This document shows positions 47,743 to 56,583 of a stretch of DNA of 64,000 bases, in pieces. Below the pieces are notes generated by a model. The model did no database searches. It was given only the letters and a program-made list of their open reading frames with translations, and was not told the DNA's origin. Each line of letters starts with the position of its first letter. Within the stretch, counting starts at the first letter, position 1. The translations under genes were made by a program, and so were the position numbers. The stretch is from Pyrinomonadaceae bacterium (lineage in GTDB: Bacteria; Acidobacteriota; Blastocatellia; Pyrinomonadales; Pyrinomonadaceae): the NCBI GenBank assembly GCA_030841105.1, contig JAVEDE010000102.1:1-64000 (forward strand), given 5' to 3'.

Positions 47743-49845
47743 TTAGTCTTCCTCTTCGCCCCTGATCCGGCCTTCGGCGCGCGCCTGTTCGACGATCTTG
47801 TGCGTGAGTTGGCCGGGCACCGGGTCGTAGTGGGAGAACTCCATGTGGTAAGAGCCGCGCGCGGCGGTGATGGAGTTGAGTTTGGATTGGTAGTCGAGCA
47901 TCTCGGCCATCGGCACTTGCGCCTTGATGACCTGATTCTTGCCGCGCATCTCCATGCCCTGCACGCGCCCGCGCCGCGAGTTGAGATCGCCCATGATGTC
48001 GCCGCTCGCCTCGACCGGCGCGACGACTTCCACGTCCATGATCGGTTCGAGCAGCGAGGGCTTCACCTTATCAATCGCCGCGCGAAACGCCTTGCGCCCC
48101 GCCGCGCGGAAACTGTGCTCGTCCGAGTCAACGTTGTGGTAAGAGCCGTCAATGAGCGTGACCTTGAAATCAACGAGCGGGTAGCCCGCAATCGCGCCGC
48201 CGGACGCCGCCTCGACGATGCCTTTCTCGATGGCCGGGCGGAACTGCTGCGGGACGCTCCCGCCGAAAATCTTGTCCACGAACTCGAAGCCGCCGCCGCG
48301 CTCCAAAGGCTCGAAGATGACTTTGCAGTCGCCGAACTGGCCGCGCCCGCCCGTCTGCTTCTTGTGTCGCCCCTGCACCTCTGCGCTCGCCGTGATCGTC
48401 TCCTTGTAAGGAACTTTCGGCGGGTGGAGCGCGACCTCGACGTGATAGCGATCCTTCAACTTCTGCACGACCGTCTCGACGTGCAGTTGACCCGAACCGG
48501 AGAGGATGAACTCTTTGGTCTGCGCGTCGCGCGTGAAGTGGAGCGACGGGTCTTCTTCCAGAATCTTGTGCAGCGCGACGCTGATCTTCTCCTCGTCCTG
48601 CCGCGACTTCGGCTCGATGGCGAAGGCGATGGCGGCTTCGGGGTAGGCAAGCGCGTCGTAGACGACGGGCGCGGCGCGGTCGGCGAGCGTGTCGCCCGTC
48701 TGCGTCTCTTTGAGTTTGACGCAGGCGATGATGTCGCCCGCGCCCGCCTCGTCAATCTTGTCGAGTTGCTTGCCCTGCATCGAGTGGAGCGCGCCGAGTC
48801 GTTCGGTGACGCCGCGCGTCGTGTTCTGCACGGTGGCGTCGTGTTTGACGTGGCCGCTGATGACTTTCAAGACCGTGATGCGACCGGCGAAGGGGTCGGC
48901 CACGGTGCGGAAGACGTAGGCCGAGAAAGGTTCGCTCTCGTTGTACTTGCGCGCGACGGTCTCCGCCCCGGCGTCCGTCGAGGCGTGGCCGTGCTCGGCT
49001 TCGTGCGTGTCGGGCGCGGGCGCGTAGTCAATGATGCCTTCGAGGAGGCTTTGCAGGCCGACGAGCGTGAGGCTCGAACAGGCGAAGACGGGGCACAGTT
49101 TGCTCGCGGCGATGGCCTTCGAGATGTTCGGGATGATGTCGGCCTCTTCGAGCGTGCCGTTCTCGAAATACTTCTCCATCAGGGCGTCGTCGGATTCGGC
49201 GATCACTTCGATGAGCCGTTCGCGTTCACGATCAACAAGGTCGCGCCCGGCTTCGGGTATCTCGCGCTCCTTGGCCTTGCCCTGTTCGTCGAACTCGTAA
49301 GCCTTCATGTGAACGATGTCCACGACGCCTTTGAAGTCGGCCTCCTTGCCGATGGGGAGCGTGAAGGGGACGATGGCGCGGCTGAAGGTGTGGCGCGCGC
49401 TGTCTAAGGCCGCGCCGAAGTCCGCGCGCTCCTTGTCGAGTTTGTTGATGACCATGATGCGCGGCACGATGAACTCGTTAGCGTAAGCCCAAGTCTTCTC
49501 CGTCTGCACCTCGACGCCGTTCACGCCGTCAACGACGACGAGCGCGCAATCGGCGACGCGCAGGGCAGGGCGCGCGTGCGCGACGAAGGCGGCGTAGCCG
49601 GGGGTGTCTATGAAGTTGATCTTGTGATCGCGGAATTCGAGATGTGCGAGCGCGGTGTTCAAAGTGATCTGGCGCGCGATTGAGTCTTCCTCGTAGTCGG
49701 TGACGGTCGTGCCCTCTGCGACTTTGCCCCAGCGCGGGGTTGCGCCCGTCACGTAGAGCAGGGAACTGATGAGTTGCGTCTTGCCCGCATCGCCGTGGCC
49801 GATAGCGGCGAGGTTGCGAATCTGGTTGGTCGGATAGACTTTCAT
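47743..49845 (-). CDS. EF-G-like translational GTPase (EF-G2 type)
   Basis: The 700-residue protein has the five-domain EF-G layout. The G1 motif is GHGDAGKTQ instead of the canonical AHIDAGKTT, G3 is DTPGY instead of DTPGH, and G4 is NKLD. Domain IV (GGRGQFGDCKVIFEPLERGGGFEFVDKIFGG) and domain V (VEVVAPVEASGDIMGDLNSRRGRV) are intact. The DTPGY change is a trait of EF-G2 paralogues, which often have weak or altered GTPase or translocation activity, so this is probably not the main translocase. It is coupled to the Uma2-type gene downstream. Confidence 0.88.
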   Translation of the reverse strand: MKVYPTNQIRNLAAIGHGDAGKTQLISSLLYVTGATPRWGKVAEGTTVTDYEEDSIARQITLNTALAHLEFRDHKINFIDTPGYAAFVAHARPALRVADCALVVVDGVNGVEVQTEKTWAYANEFIVPRIMVINKLDKERADFGAALDSARHTFSRAIVPFTLPIGKEADFKGVVDIVHMKAYEFDEQGKAKEREIPEAGRDLVDRERERLIEVIAESDDALMEKYFENGTLEEADIIPNISKAIAASKLCPVFACSSLTLVGLQSLLEGIIDYAPAPDTHEAEHGHASTDAGAETVARKYNESEPFSAYVFRTVADPFAGRITVLKVISGHVKHDATVQNTTRGVTERLGALHSMQGKQLDKIDEAGAGDIIACVKLKETQTGDTLADRAAPVVYDALAYPEAAIAFAIEPKSRQDEEKISVALHKILEEDPSLHFTRDAQTKEFILSGSGQLHVETVVQKLKDRYHVEVALHPPKVPYKETITASAEVQGRHKKQTGGRGQFGDCKVIFEPLERGGGFEFVDKIFGGSVPQQFRPAIEKGIVEAASGGAIAGYPLVDFKVTLIDGSYHNVDSDEHSFRAAGRKAFRAAIDKVKPSLLEPIMDVEVVAPVEASGDIMGDLNSRRGRVQGMEMRGKNQVIKAQVPMAEMLDYQSKLNSITAARGSYHMEFSHYDPVPGQLTHKIVEQARAEGRIRGEEED

Positions 49846-50010
49846 AGGCGGAAGAAAAGCATCCTTTCAGAGGGATTGAATTGCGCCGAGAAAAAGCGTT
49901 CCGAGCGCGGCTGACAGCTTGCTTGAAAGAGTTGCGGAATCGCGCTCCGGGTGTAGGGCAAATTTATCCGAGCAGGGGGGGGAAAGCAAGCGGGCGCGGG
50001 AAGAGATAAA

Positions 50011-50105
50011 AGGGGGTAAAGGGAAAAGGGTAAGGGGTAAGGGAAAAGAAAAGGGGAAAAGGTTTTTTCTTAACCCTTTCCCCTTTTCCCCTTACCCTTT
50101 CCCCT
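50011..50105. repeat. Heptad-type hairpin repeat upstream of the EF-G-like gene
   Basis: The left arm (about 50011-50062) is built on GGGTAAA/GGGAAAA words and the right arm (about 50073-50104) on their complement CCCTTTCC/CCCCTTACC. It sits between the stop of the 1406-residue protein and the EF-G start, both on minus. The word set is the same as in the in-frame copy at 6403-6560. It may act as a terminator for the upstream gene. Confidence 0.75.
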
Positions 50106-50110
50106 CAATT

Positions 50111-53100
50111 TTAAGGTTGGCCGAAGCGCAGGCGGTATTCGACGGACGACGCGAAGCCGCGCACCATCGTGCGGTAGTCTTCGGGGTTGGCGTCGAGGAC
50201 GCGCAGCCACGCTTTGAAGCCGTCGGCGTCAGGGTCGCGGCGCAGGTAGCCGAAATACTGCATGGCGACGAACGCGGAGTTGTATTCGCGCCGGCTCACC
50301 TCCGCGCTCTCGACGAACTCGCGGAGCACTTGCGCGCGGCTCTTCGCGCCGACGGCGAGGGCAGCGACGAGTTCGTTGCGGTTCGGGAGCACGACGCCTG
50401 CCGTCTCCGCGAGGCGGTCAACGAAGAGTTCGTCGGTCGTGCCGTCGAAGCGGGCGCGAAACTCCGCGCGCCCCGTGAAGTCGTTGGTGAAGGCGTCTTT
50501 CTTGGTTGCCACTTCTTCGGCGGTCGCGCCGGTTACGCGCCGCATGTCCGGGATGATCTCGGAGTAGAGCGGTAGGCGGCCGAACGCGACCTTGTAGAAG
50601 CGGTAGACGAAGAAGCCTTTGGTTTGAAACTCCAGCGAGCGGAAGAAGGCCGACGAGACGGTGATGCGGTCGCAGGCGGGCGAGTTATCGGTGCAGCGTC
50701 GGAGGACGCCCGTCCACGCCTCGAAGCCCGCGGGTTCGGGTTCGCGCGAGAGGAAGTCTATGTAGTGCATGCCGACGAAGAACGCGTCGTCGTCCAGCGG
50801 GTTTGCGGGCGCGCGCGCGGCGTCGTTGTCGTTGATGGTGACGGACGCGTCCGTCTGCGTGTCGAGCGACGCGCCGCTCGGATTGCTCAGCTTGACGGTG
50901 AGCGTCTCGGCGCTCTCCTGATGCGCGTCGTCGAAGACTGGGAGCGAGACGCTCTTCGTAGTTTCGCCGGGGGCGAACGAGAGCGTCTCAATCGTGGTGG
51001 CGAAGTCGCAGCGCGAAGAGGCGAGGCCGGTGTTGTTGTCGCAGCGCACGAGCACGCTGCTCTGGTCAATTGTCGAGAACTCGACCGTCGCGGCGTCCGT
51101 CGTGTCGCCCGTGCGTGTGACGGTCACCTGCGCGCTCCCCGCGCCCTCGTTCGCGTTGAAATTCGACACGCTGAAGCGCAACGTGTTGCGGCGCGAAGAA
51201 GGCGTCGGTGACGTCGAAGGTGTCGGCGTCGCGGACGGCGAAGGCGTCGCCGTGGGCGTGGGTGTCGCAGTTGGAGACGGGGTTGCCGTGGGCGTTGGTG
51301 TCGGCGTGGGCGTTGGTGTCGGCGTGGGTGTGGCAGTAGCCGAAGGTGTTGGTGTCGCAGTCGGCGACGGGGTGGGGTTGTCGGACGACGATTTCGTCTG
51401 CGACGAGAGCGATTTCAGATACGTCACGAGGGCGTCGAAGTCGCTCGCGGAAAGGTGCGAGGTCTTGCCGTGCGTGTCCTTGATGACCTGCACGTTGTTG
51501 GCGGCGAGCGCGGGGTTGATCTGCCCGCCCACGACGAGCGGCAGGAGGTTGTTTGTGCCGAGACGATCAATCTGCGGCTTCCCGTTTTGCAGGACGACCG
51601 GGCTGTCGAGGCTGACTAAAATCTGCCCGTTGCCGTCGCCCGCCAGCCCGCCGCCGCTGTCGCCAAAGGTGACCGGCACTTCCGTCGGCAAGTTGTTCGC
51701 GCCGCGCCGGTGGTCTGTCCGGACGGTGCGGAAGTTGAAGCCGCGCTCGCCGGGCAAGAGCAGCGGTGAATCGGGCGCGAGCAGTATCTCGCGCGCCGTG
51801 TGCGCGAAGCCGTGATGCAGCCACTTGGGCACGCTGTCCCACCACGTCCGCAAATGTTTAGTGTTGCGGCTCGAAAAATTCTGCGGCGTCCCCACGTCCT
51901 GCGGCGGGCCGAAGCGCGTGAAGAAGTAGTCGTTTTCGGGACGGAAGAACGGGCCGTCGCCGTCCACCGTGGTTTCGGCGATGACGCCGGGTTCGTGAAT
52001 GTTGAAATCCTGAAAGGTGTCGTCGAGCGCGCCGTTCGTAAACTTGTTGCCGTTATGGTGGCACTCGGCACAGCCCGCGCCGCCCTGCGCGACCGAGTTG
52101 GTGAAAATCTGTTTGCCGCGCGCGACCTCGGCGGCCGTGTCGGCGTCGGGGAACTGGTTGAGCGGGTTGGGCAGTTGGCGCGTCTCGTTCTGCGACCAGA
52201 GGATTTGCAGGTAGGCCAGATCGTAATAGCCCACCTTGCGCGCCTTGCCGTTGAGGTCGGGACGGCCAATCGCCGCCGAGTTCTCTTCGGTCTTGCGCAG
52301 CACGTATTCCTCGCGCGCGCGGAAACGATCTTCGGCGTTCGCCTGCGGGAAGAGCGGCGTCGGGTCGCGCTCGCCGAGGAGCACCTCGCCGTTGCAGGCC
52401 GAGGCGTAGGCCATCATGTCGTTGTTCAAGCCCTCGTACCACTCCGGCCAGTTGTCGGAGATGTCCTTATTCTGCGGGCAGACTTTGACGCCGCCGACGG
52501 CGTTCGCCGCGACGTTCCACTGGCAGCCGTCCTGTCGGCCGTCCCAGTGGCAGAAGCCGCACGACTTTTGATTGTCGTCCGAGTAGGCGTCGGAGAAGAA
52601 CCAACGCAAGCCCGCCTCCTCGTCCGTGGCGAACAAGCCTTGCCCGTGCGAGCTGTTCTTCGTCGGGTCGGGCGTCGAGGGCGTGACGCCGACGGCCAGA
52701 TAGCCCTGCCGCCGCAGTCGTCCCTGCGCGTCAACGGATAGGAAAGACACGTCCTCTGTCTGCAAGTTGGCAACGTAGAGGCGCGAACCATCGGCGGAGA
52801 CTTCGACGCCCTGCGGCGTGATGCCGCCCGTCAACTCGATGCCCGTCTCGCTCAAAATTTGCGAGGGGTCGGCCGGGTTCTGGTTGATGCGAAACGCCTC
52901 GACCTTCTCCGAATGCGCGTGCGTGACAAAGAGCATGTCGCCTTTGACGACCATCTGTTCAGGGCCGCTGCCGCGAATGATCTTCTGCCCGGCGGCGTGG
53001 TCGCCGAGGTCAACGTACTTGCCGGGCGTGACGAGTTGCGAGATGTCGCGGTCGCGATCCACGTAGCGGTAGACGAAAAGATTGGTCGCGGTGTCGAAGA

Positions 53101-54331
53101 CGTTAAACTCGCTGCCGATGTCGTCGAAGGTGGTGGCCTTCGTCGCGTCGGTCATGACGGGCGTGTAGCCGAGCGGCTGCCCGTTGTTGCGGATGACCGT
53201 CCCCTGCGCGTTCTTCGTCGGCAGGCCGTGCCCCGTCTCGCGCTCGTTCAGCTTCGTGTTCGTCTCCTGCCCGGAGACGATGCCCCAGCGGCCTGCGATC
53301 TTCACGTCGGTTGCCAGACCGCCGACGGGCAGGTTCTTGGCGAGCGTGTTCGCGTCCCCTTCGACGTTGATGGCGGCGATGGTGTGGCCGAGCGTGTTGG
53401 CGACGTAGAGAGTCTTGCCGTCCGCGCTGAGGTCGAGGTCGCGCGGGTTGGCGCGTTCGAGATCGGTCGTGCCGGTCGGAATCTCCGCGATGGGCACGAA
53501 GAAGGGGCCGGGTTCGACGCGGAAGGCGCGCACGATGTCTTTGAAGCGGTCGGTGACGTAGAGCCGCGTGCCGGTCGCGTTGAAGATCAATTTCTCGCCG
53601 TGAAAGCCCGTCTCGAACTCGCCGATCACTTCGTCCGTCGTCGTGTTGATGACGGATGCAAAGTTGCCGTACTGGTTGAGCACGACGAGATAGCGGCTCG
53701 CGTAGATCGAGGGGTTCGGCGGCGCGACCTTCAAGCCGATGGGGCGCGTGCCGCGCGTCTGCCCGAAGGGGCGCAGGTCAATCCACTTCGAGACGGACTG
53801 GCTGGCCGTGTCCACCACCGCGACGCGCCAGTCGGGGTAGCCCTCGCGGCCGGGGAGCGTGATGTAGAGTTTGCGCCCGTCGGGCGAGAGCGTGAGGGCG
53901 CGCGGCTGGCTGCGGAAGGGTTGCTCGCGGAACGGCCAGAACTGGTTGCCGCTCTTGACGACCGGGTTGTTCGGGTCAATGCGCGTGCCCGGATCGGGTC
54001 GCCCGTCAATGTAGCCCGCGCCGTACATGATCTTGGTGTAGCGTTCGTGCCCGGCGCGCACGCCCGCCCGTTCCGCGCCGACGATGTTTTTCACGGGGTC
54101 GCTCGTCGGGCCGGTGATGATCCGGCCGCGCGAGTCGGTCTTGACGGCGGTGGTGAAGAAACGCAGGTCGAAGGGCGCTTCTTCGGTCGGCGCGAGAACC
54201 TTGCGCTCGAACGGGGCGGAGAGCGTTAAATTCGATTGGCTGGCGCTGGCCGCCCCGCCGTGGAAGATGAACGACGCGAGGCCGACGCAGACGGCCGCCA
54301 CGAGGACGACGAATTTCACATTGTTGCGCAT
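50111..54331 (-). CDS. Giant secreted beta-propeller/diheme/Calx-beta/DUF4214 protein
   Basis: This 1406-residue protein starts with a signal peptide (about 1-30, AGGAG before the ATG). A YVTN-type beta-propeller follows (about 130-570: ALTLSPDGRKLYITLPGREG, DLDLSADGKTLYVANTLGHTI). A cytochrome-type region has CGFCH (about 588) and CAECHH (about 753), both CxxCH heme-binding motifs, as in cytochrome c peroxidase/MauG relatives. A Pro-Thr/Ala/Ser linker spans about 980-1050. A Calx-beta domain begins SVSNFNANEGAGSAQVTVTR, and two DUF4214-type segments (YIDFLSREPEPAGFEAW; YFGYLRRDPDADGFKAW) close the protein. Likely an extracellular or periplasmic redox-type protein; the substrate is unknown. 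Confidence 0.85.
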   Translation of the reverse strand: MRNNVKFVVLVAAVCVGLASFIFHGGAASASQSNLTLSAPFERKVLAPTEEAPFDLRFFTTAVKTDSRGRIITGPTSDPVKNIVGAERAGVRAGHERYTKIMYGAGYIDGRPDPGTRIDPNNPVVKSGNQFWPFREQPFRSQPRALTLSPDGRKLYITLPGREGYPDWRVAVVDTASQSVSKWIDLRPFGQTRGTRPIGLKVAPPNPSIYASRYLVVLNQYGNFASVINTTTDEVIGEFETGFHGEKLIFNATGTRLYVTDRFKDIVRAFRVEPGPFFVPIAEIPTGTTDLERANPRDLDLSADGKTLYVANTLGHTIAAINVEGDANTLAKNLPVGGLATDVKIAGRWGIVSGQETNTKLNERETGHGLPTKNAQGTVIRNNGQPLGYTPVMTDATKATTFDDIGSEFNVFDTATNLFVYRYVDRDRDISQLVTPGKYVDLGDHAAGQKIIRGSGPEQMVVKGDMLFVTHAHSEKVEAFRINQNPADPSQILSETGIELTGGITPQGVEVSADGSRLYVANLQTEDVSFLSVDAQGRLRRQGYLAVGVTPSTPDPTKNSSHGQGLFATDEEAGLRWFFSDAYSDDNQKSCGFCHWDGRQDGCQWNVAANAVGGVKVCPQNKDISDNWPEWYEGLNNDMMAYASACNGEVLLGERDPTPLFPQANAEDRFRAREEYVLRKTEENSAAIGRPDLNGKARKVGYYDLAYLQILWSQNETRQLPNPLNQFPDADTAAEVARGKQIFTNSVAQGGAGCAECHHNGNKFTNGALDDTFQDFNIHEPGVIAETTVDGDGPFFRPENDYFFTRFGPPQDVGTPQNFSSRNTKHLRTWWDSVPKWLHHGFAHTAREILLAPDSPLLLPGERGFNFRTVRTDHRRGANNLPTEVPVTFGDSGGGLAGDGNGQILVSLDSPVVLQNGKPQIDRLGTNNLLPLVVGGQINPALAANNVQVIKDTHGKTSHLSASDFDALVTYLKSLSSQTKSSSDNPTPSPTATPTPSATATPTPTPTPTPTPTPTATPSPTATPTPTATPSPSATPTPSTSPTPSSRRNTLRFSVSNFNANEGAGSAQVTVTRTGDTTDAATVEFSTIDQSSVLVRCDNNTGLASSRCDFATTIETLSFAPGETTKSVSLPVFDDAHQESAETLTVKLSNPSGASLDTQTDASVTINDNDAARAPANPLDDDAFFVGMHYIDFLSREPEPAGFEAWTGVLRRCTDNSPACDRITVSSAFFRSLEFQTKGFFVYRFYKVAFGRLPLYSEIIPDMRRVTGATAEEVATKKDAFTNDFTGRAEFRARFDGTTDELFVDRLAETAGVVLPNRNELVAALAVGAKSRAQVLREFVESAEVSRREYNSAFVAMQYFGYLRRDPDADGFKAWLRVLDANPEDYRTMVRGFASSVEYRLRFGQP

Positions 54332-54830
54332 ACTCTAAACTCCTGCTTGAAGGCGGCTGACCCGATGCCAGTTAAGAACTACCGTGCGCGTTTCGGGAAG
54401 GCGCGGGGCGACTCAAAAAAACGCGAAAGTTTGACTCGGCAAGTGCAACGACCATGCCAACCCGCGCGCCAGCGCAAAATAAGGAGAATCGAGACTTTTT
54501 GGCCGGTTTTCTGAGGAATCAGAAGTTTGTACAAAATGGCTGTGAGTGCGAACAAAGTATGCGAACGCTGTCTGAGGCGGGGATAAGTTGTGTAAAATTC
54601 TAATTTAGTTGATAGTGCGAACGGACTATCCAGTGCGAACGCTGTATGCGGGAAAATCTCCGCCTAAAAATCCCATATGCCCTGCGACTGACACGTTCCG
54701 ATCCCTTTCGCGGGCGTTAAACGTAATACCGAGTTAACAACTTTCGCCTGTCAAATTCGTATTGAGTATAGAGATGAAAAAAGGCAAGAACACTTGGCCG
54801 GAAATAGTGGACATCAACAAAGGAGATTCA
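54332..54830. other. Divergent intergenic region, about 500 bp
   Basis: No gene with support. It separates the minus-strand giant protein from the plus-strand SPFH operon, so promoters for both should lie here. The notable content is four TGCGAAC boxes at 54547-54640, listed separately. AT content rises toward 54540-54760. Confidence 0.5.
54547..54640 (+). promoter_or_regulatory. Four TGCGAAC boxes, candidate operator cluster
   Basis: TGCGAAC occurs at 54547-54553, 54560-54566, 54616-54622 and 54634-54640, with extended matches AGTGCGAAC in three and GCGAACGCTGT in two. The two pairs look like a duplicated 30-bp block about 70 bp apart. Position between divergent genes suits regulator binding. 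Confidence 0.45.
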
Positions 54831-55664
54831 ATGACGAGCAGCAAATACCTCATCGCGGGGATTGTGCTACTGATAATTGTGGTTTTGGTCGGGACGACGA
54901 CCGCCTACGCCAACATAGATTACGCGCAGGAGGGGACGGTGAAGGTCGTCACTTACTTCGGCCGCATCGAGCGCGTCTACACCCCTTCGGACGGGTGGTT
55001 CACGACGCTCGCGCCGGGGCGTGAGAGTCATGAAGTCAACATCAGGTCTTTCACAGAGAGCGCGCCCGTGCGCGTGACGAGCAAAGACAACGCGGCCTTG
55101 AACGTCAACATTGACGTGACCGCTTATACCGACGCCGCGAAGGTCGAAGAGTATGTGCGCAAGTACAGTTTCGACGAGGCGGAACGGCACAAGCGGCGCA
55201 ACGAGATTCTCAAAGGTTTGTTGCAGACCGAGGCGCGCAACGCCTTCTCGGAGTTTAACGCCTACGAGATTTACGCGAACCAAGAGGGGATTCAAAAGCG
55301 CATCGTTGATGCGCTCAAGCCGCAACTCGCGAGCCAACTCCAACTCGTGATGGAGAGCGTGCAACTCGGAAACCCGGACTTCGCTGACGACCGCATCGAG
55401 GCGGCCGCTTCCGAGGTGGTCGCCAACGAGAAACAGAAGCAGGCCGAGGAGGCCAAACTCGAAGCCGCCAAAATCTCCGCCCAGACCAAGCAGATCGAGG
55501 CGCAGACTTACGCCAACCCCGCACTGCTCGACATCAAGCGGCTCGAACTCCAACTTGAGATCGAACGCGCCCGCTCCGAAGGCATCAAGAACCATCAGGG
55601 CGCGCTGACCATCATGTACGGCGGCGGGCAGGGCGTGCAGTTGCAAGTGCCTTCGGGGAGGTGA
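54831..55664 (+). CDS. SPFH/prohibitin-type band 7 membrane protein
   Basis: The 277-residue protein starts at the ATG at 54831 (AAAGGAG upstream; the frame is open earlier but unsupported). One N-terminal membrane segment (YLIAGIVLLIIVVLVGTTTAY, about 5-25) is followed by an SPFH domain (YFGRIERVYTPSDGWF, then SKDNAALNVNIDVTAYTDAAKVEEYVRKY), and a helical, coiled-coil-prone C-terminus rich in Ala, Glu and Lys (ANEKQKQAEEAKLEAAKISAQ). These proteins form membrane scaffolds and regulate proteolysis. It heads an apparent three-gene operon. Confidence 0.88.
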   Translation: MTSSKYLIAGIVLLIIVVLVGTTTAYANIDYAQEGTVKVVTYFGRIERVYTPSDGWFTTLAPGRESHEVNIRSFTESAPVRVTSKDNAALNVNIDVTAYTDAAKVEEYVRKYSFDEAERHKRRNEILKGLLQTEARNAFSEFNAYEIYANQEGIQKRIVDALKPQLASQLQLVMESVQLGNPDFADDRIEAAASEVVANEKQKQAEEAKLEAAKISAQTKQIEAQTYANPALLDIKRLELQLEIERARSEGIKNHQGALTIMYGGGQGVQLQVPSGR

Positions 55665-55671
55665 TAAGGGG

Positions 55672-55830
55672 ATGAAATTATTGGTCATGTTGTGGGCGGG
55701 CGTCGAGGTGTTGCAACTCTTCGTCATCGGCGTGCTGCTCGTCAACCAGCGCAAGTTGCAGCGGCGTCTCGAAGAGGGGCAGTATTTCGCCGGGCACCCG
55801 CCGCGCTCGATTACGGAGGAAAGCAATTGA
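55672..55830 (+). CDS. 52-residue single-span membrane protein in the SPFH operon
   Basis: An ATG at 55672, seven bases after the SPFH stop, opens a 52-residue frame: an N-terminal membrane helix (KLLVMLWAGVEVLQLFVIG) and a basic then acidic tail (QRKLQRRLEEGQYF). ATAAGGGG precedes the ATG. Its stop overlaps the next gene's start, which supports real translation. The family is unknown; it may partner the SPFH protein. Confidence 0.65.
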   Translation: MKLLVMLWAGVEVLQLFVIGVLLVNQRKLQRRLEEGQYFAGHPPRSITEESN

Positions 55831-56243
55831 GAGAAGCGACGGCCGAGCAGTTGGAAGTTTACACGGACGGGCAGTGCCCGCTCTGCCGTTGGATGCGCGC
55901 GCGCGTCGAACCCTTCGACCGCGACGGGCGACTCGAATGGCTCGACTTGAACTCACCCGACGCGCTCCGCCGCGCCGCGCCGCACACGCACGCGCAGTTG
56001 GCCGAGGAGATGTACACGCGTCGCAAGCCGGACGGCGCGTGGGCGAAAGGCTTCTTCGCGTGGATCGAAGTGTTGCGCGTGCTGCCGCGCTTCCACTGGC
56101 TGGCGTGGGTCTTTGCGCGCTGGCCTTTCACTGCGCTCGGCCCGGTCTTCTACCGCCAACTCGCACGTCGCCGCTATCAACTCTTCGGCATCCCCCCGCC
56201 CTGCGACGCCACGGGCGTCTGCCAGCTACACACGAAGAAGTGA
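55827..56243 (+). CDS. DCC-family (DUF393) thiol-disulphide oxidoreductase-like protein
   Basis: The 138-residue protein starts at TTG 55827, directly after ACGGAGGAAAGCAA and overlapping the previous stop. The family motif YTDGQCPLCRW (CxxC form of the DxxC..C signature) lies at about 10-20, followed by LEWLDLNSPDAL. A membrane-adjacent stretch contains FHWLAWVFARWPF, and GPVFYRQLARRRYQLFG closes the conserved core. It probably acts on disulphides. The overlap with the 52-residue gene indicates tight operon translation. Confidence 0.85.
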   Translation: MREATAEQLEVYTDGQCPLCRWMRARVEPFDRDGRLEWLDLNSPDALRRAAPHTHAQLAEEMYTRRKPDGAWAKGFFAWIEVLRVLPRFHWLAWVFARWPFTALGPVFYRQLARRRYQLFGIPPPCDATGVCQLHTKK

Positions 56244-56350
56244 TGAACCAAGACAAGTAAATGGTGAATGGTTAATAGTGAATGGAGAAAACTGCTTTCT
56301 TTAATTCACCACTGACCATTCACTATTGACCTGTCTTAATTCATCACTCC
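56240..56350. repeat. Heptad-type hairpin repeat after the DCC-family gene
   Basis: The left arm (56240-56285) starts with the end of the DCC gene and uses AATGGTG/AATGGTT/AATAGTG heptads. The right arm (about 56310-56350) is its complement, including CCATTCACTATTGACC and TGTCTTAATTCATCAC. The stem exceeds 30 bp with few mismatches. It can serve as the operon's terminator. Confidence 0.75.
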
Positions 56351-56583
56351 GCCCTCATCCCTTTGTCCCATCCCTCACCCCTATTTTGAAGCCATCCCGC
56401 GCGCGTCGCCGCGCATCCTAGTTCTGCCAACATATTCGCGCGCGATTGGCGCGAAAGGTACACACCAGCGCGCGCGGCGGGCGATCTCCGGCCGGCGCGT
56501 TTTCTTGCGAGCTACGGGGGTGTAATTTGATAGGTTTGTGCCCGACGTTTTGGTAGAGAACTTCGGGGTTGAGGGAAATTGAA

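Noticed and set aside
47221..49407. 728-residue open frame antisense to the EF-G-like gene
   Set aside because: The sense strand has complete EF-G motifs; the antisense product is Arg/Asp/Val-rich with no recognisable motif.
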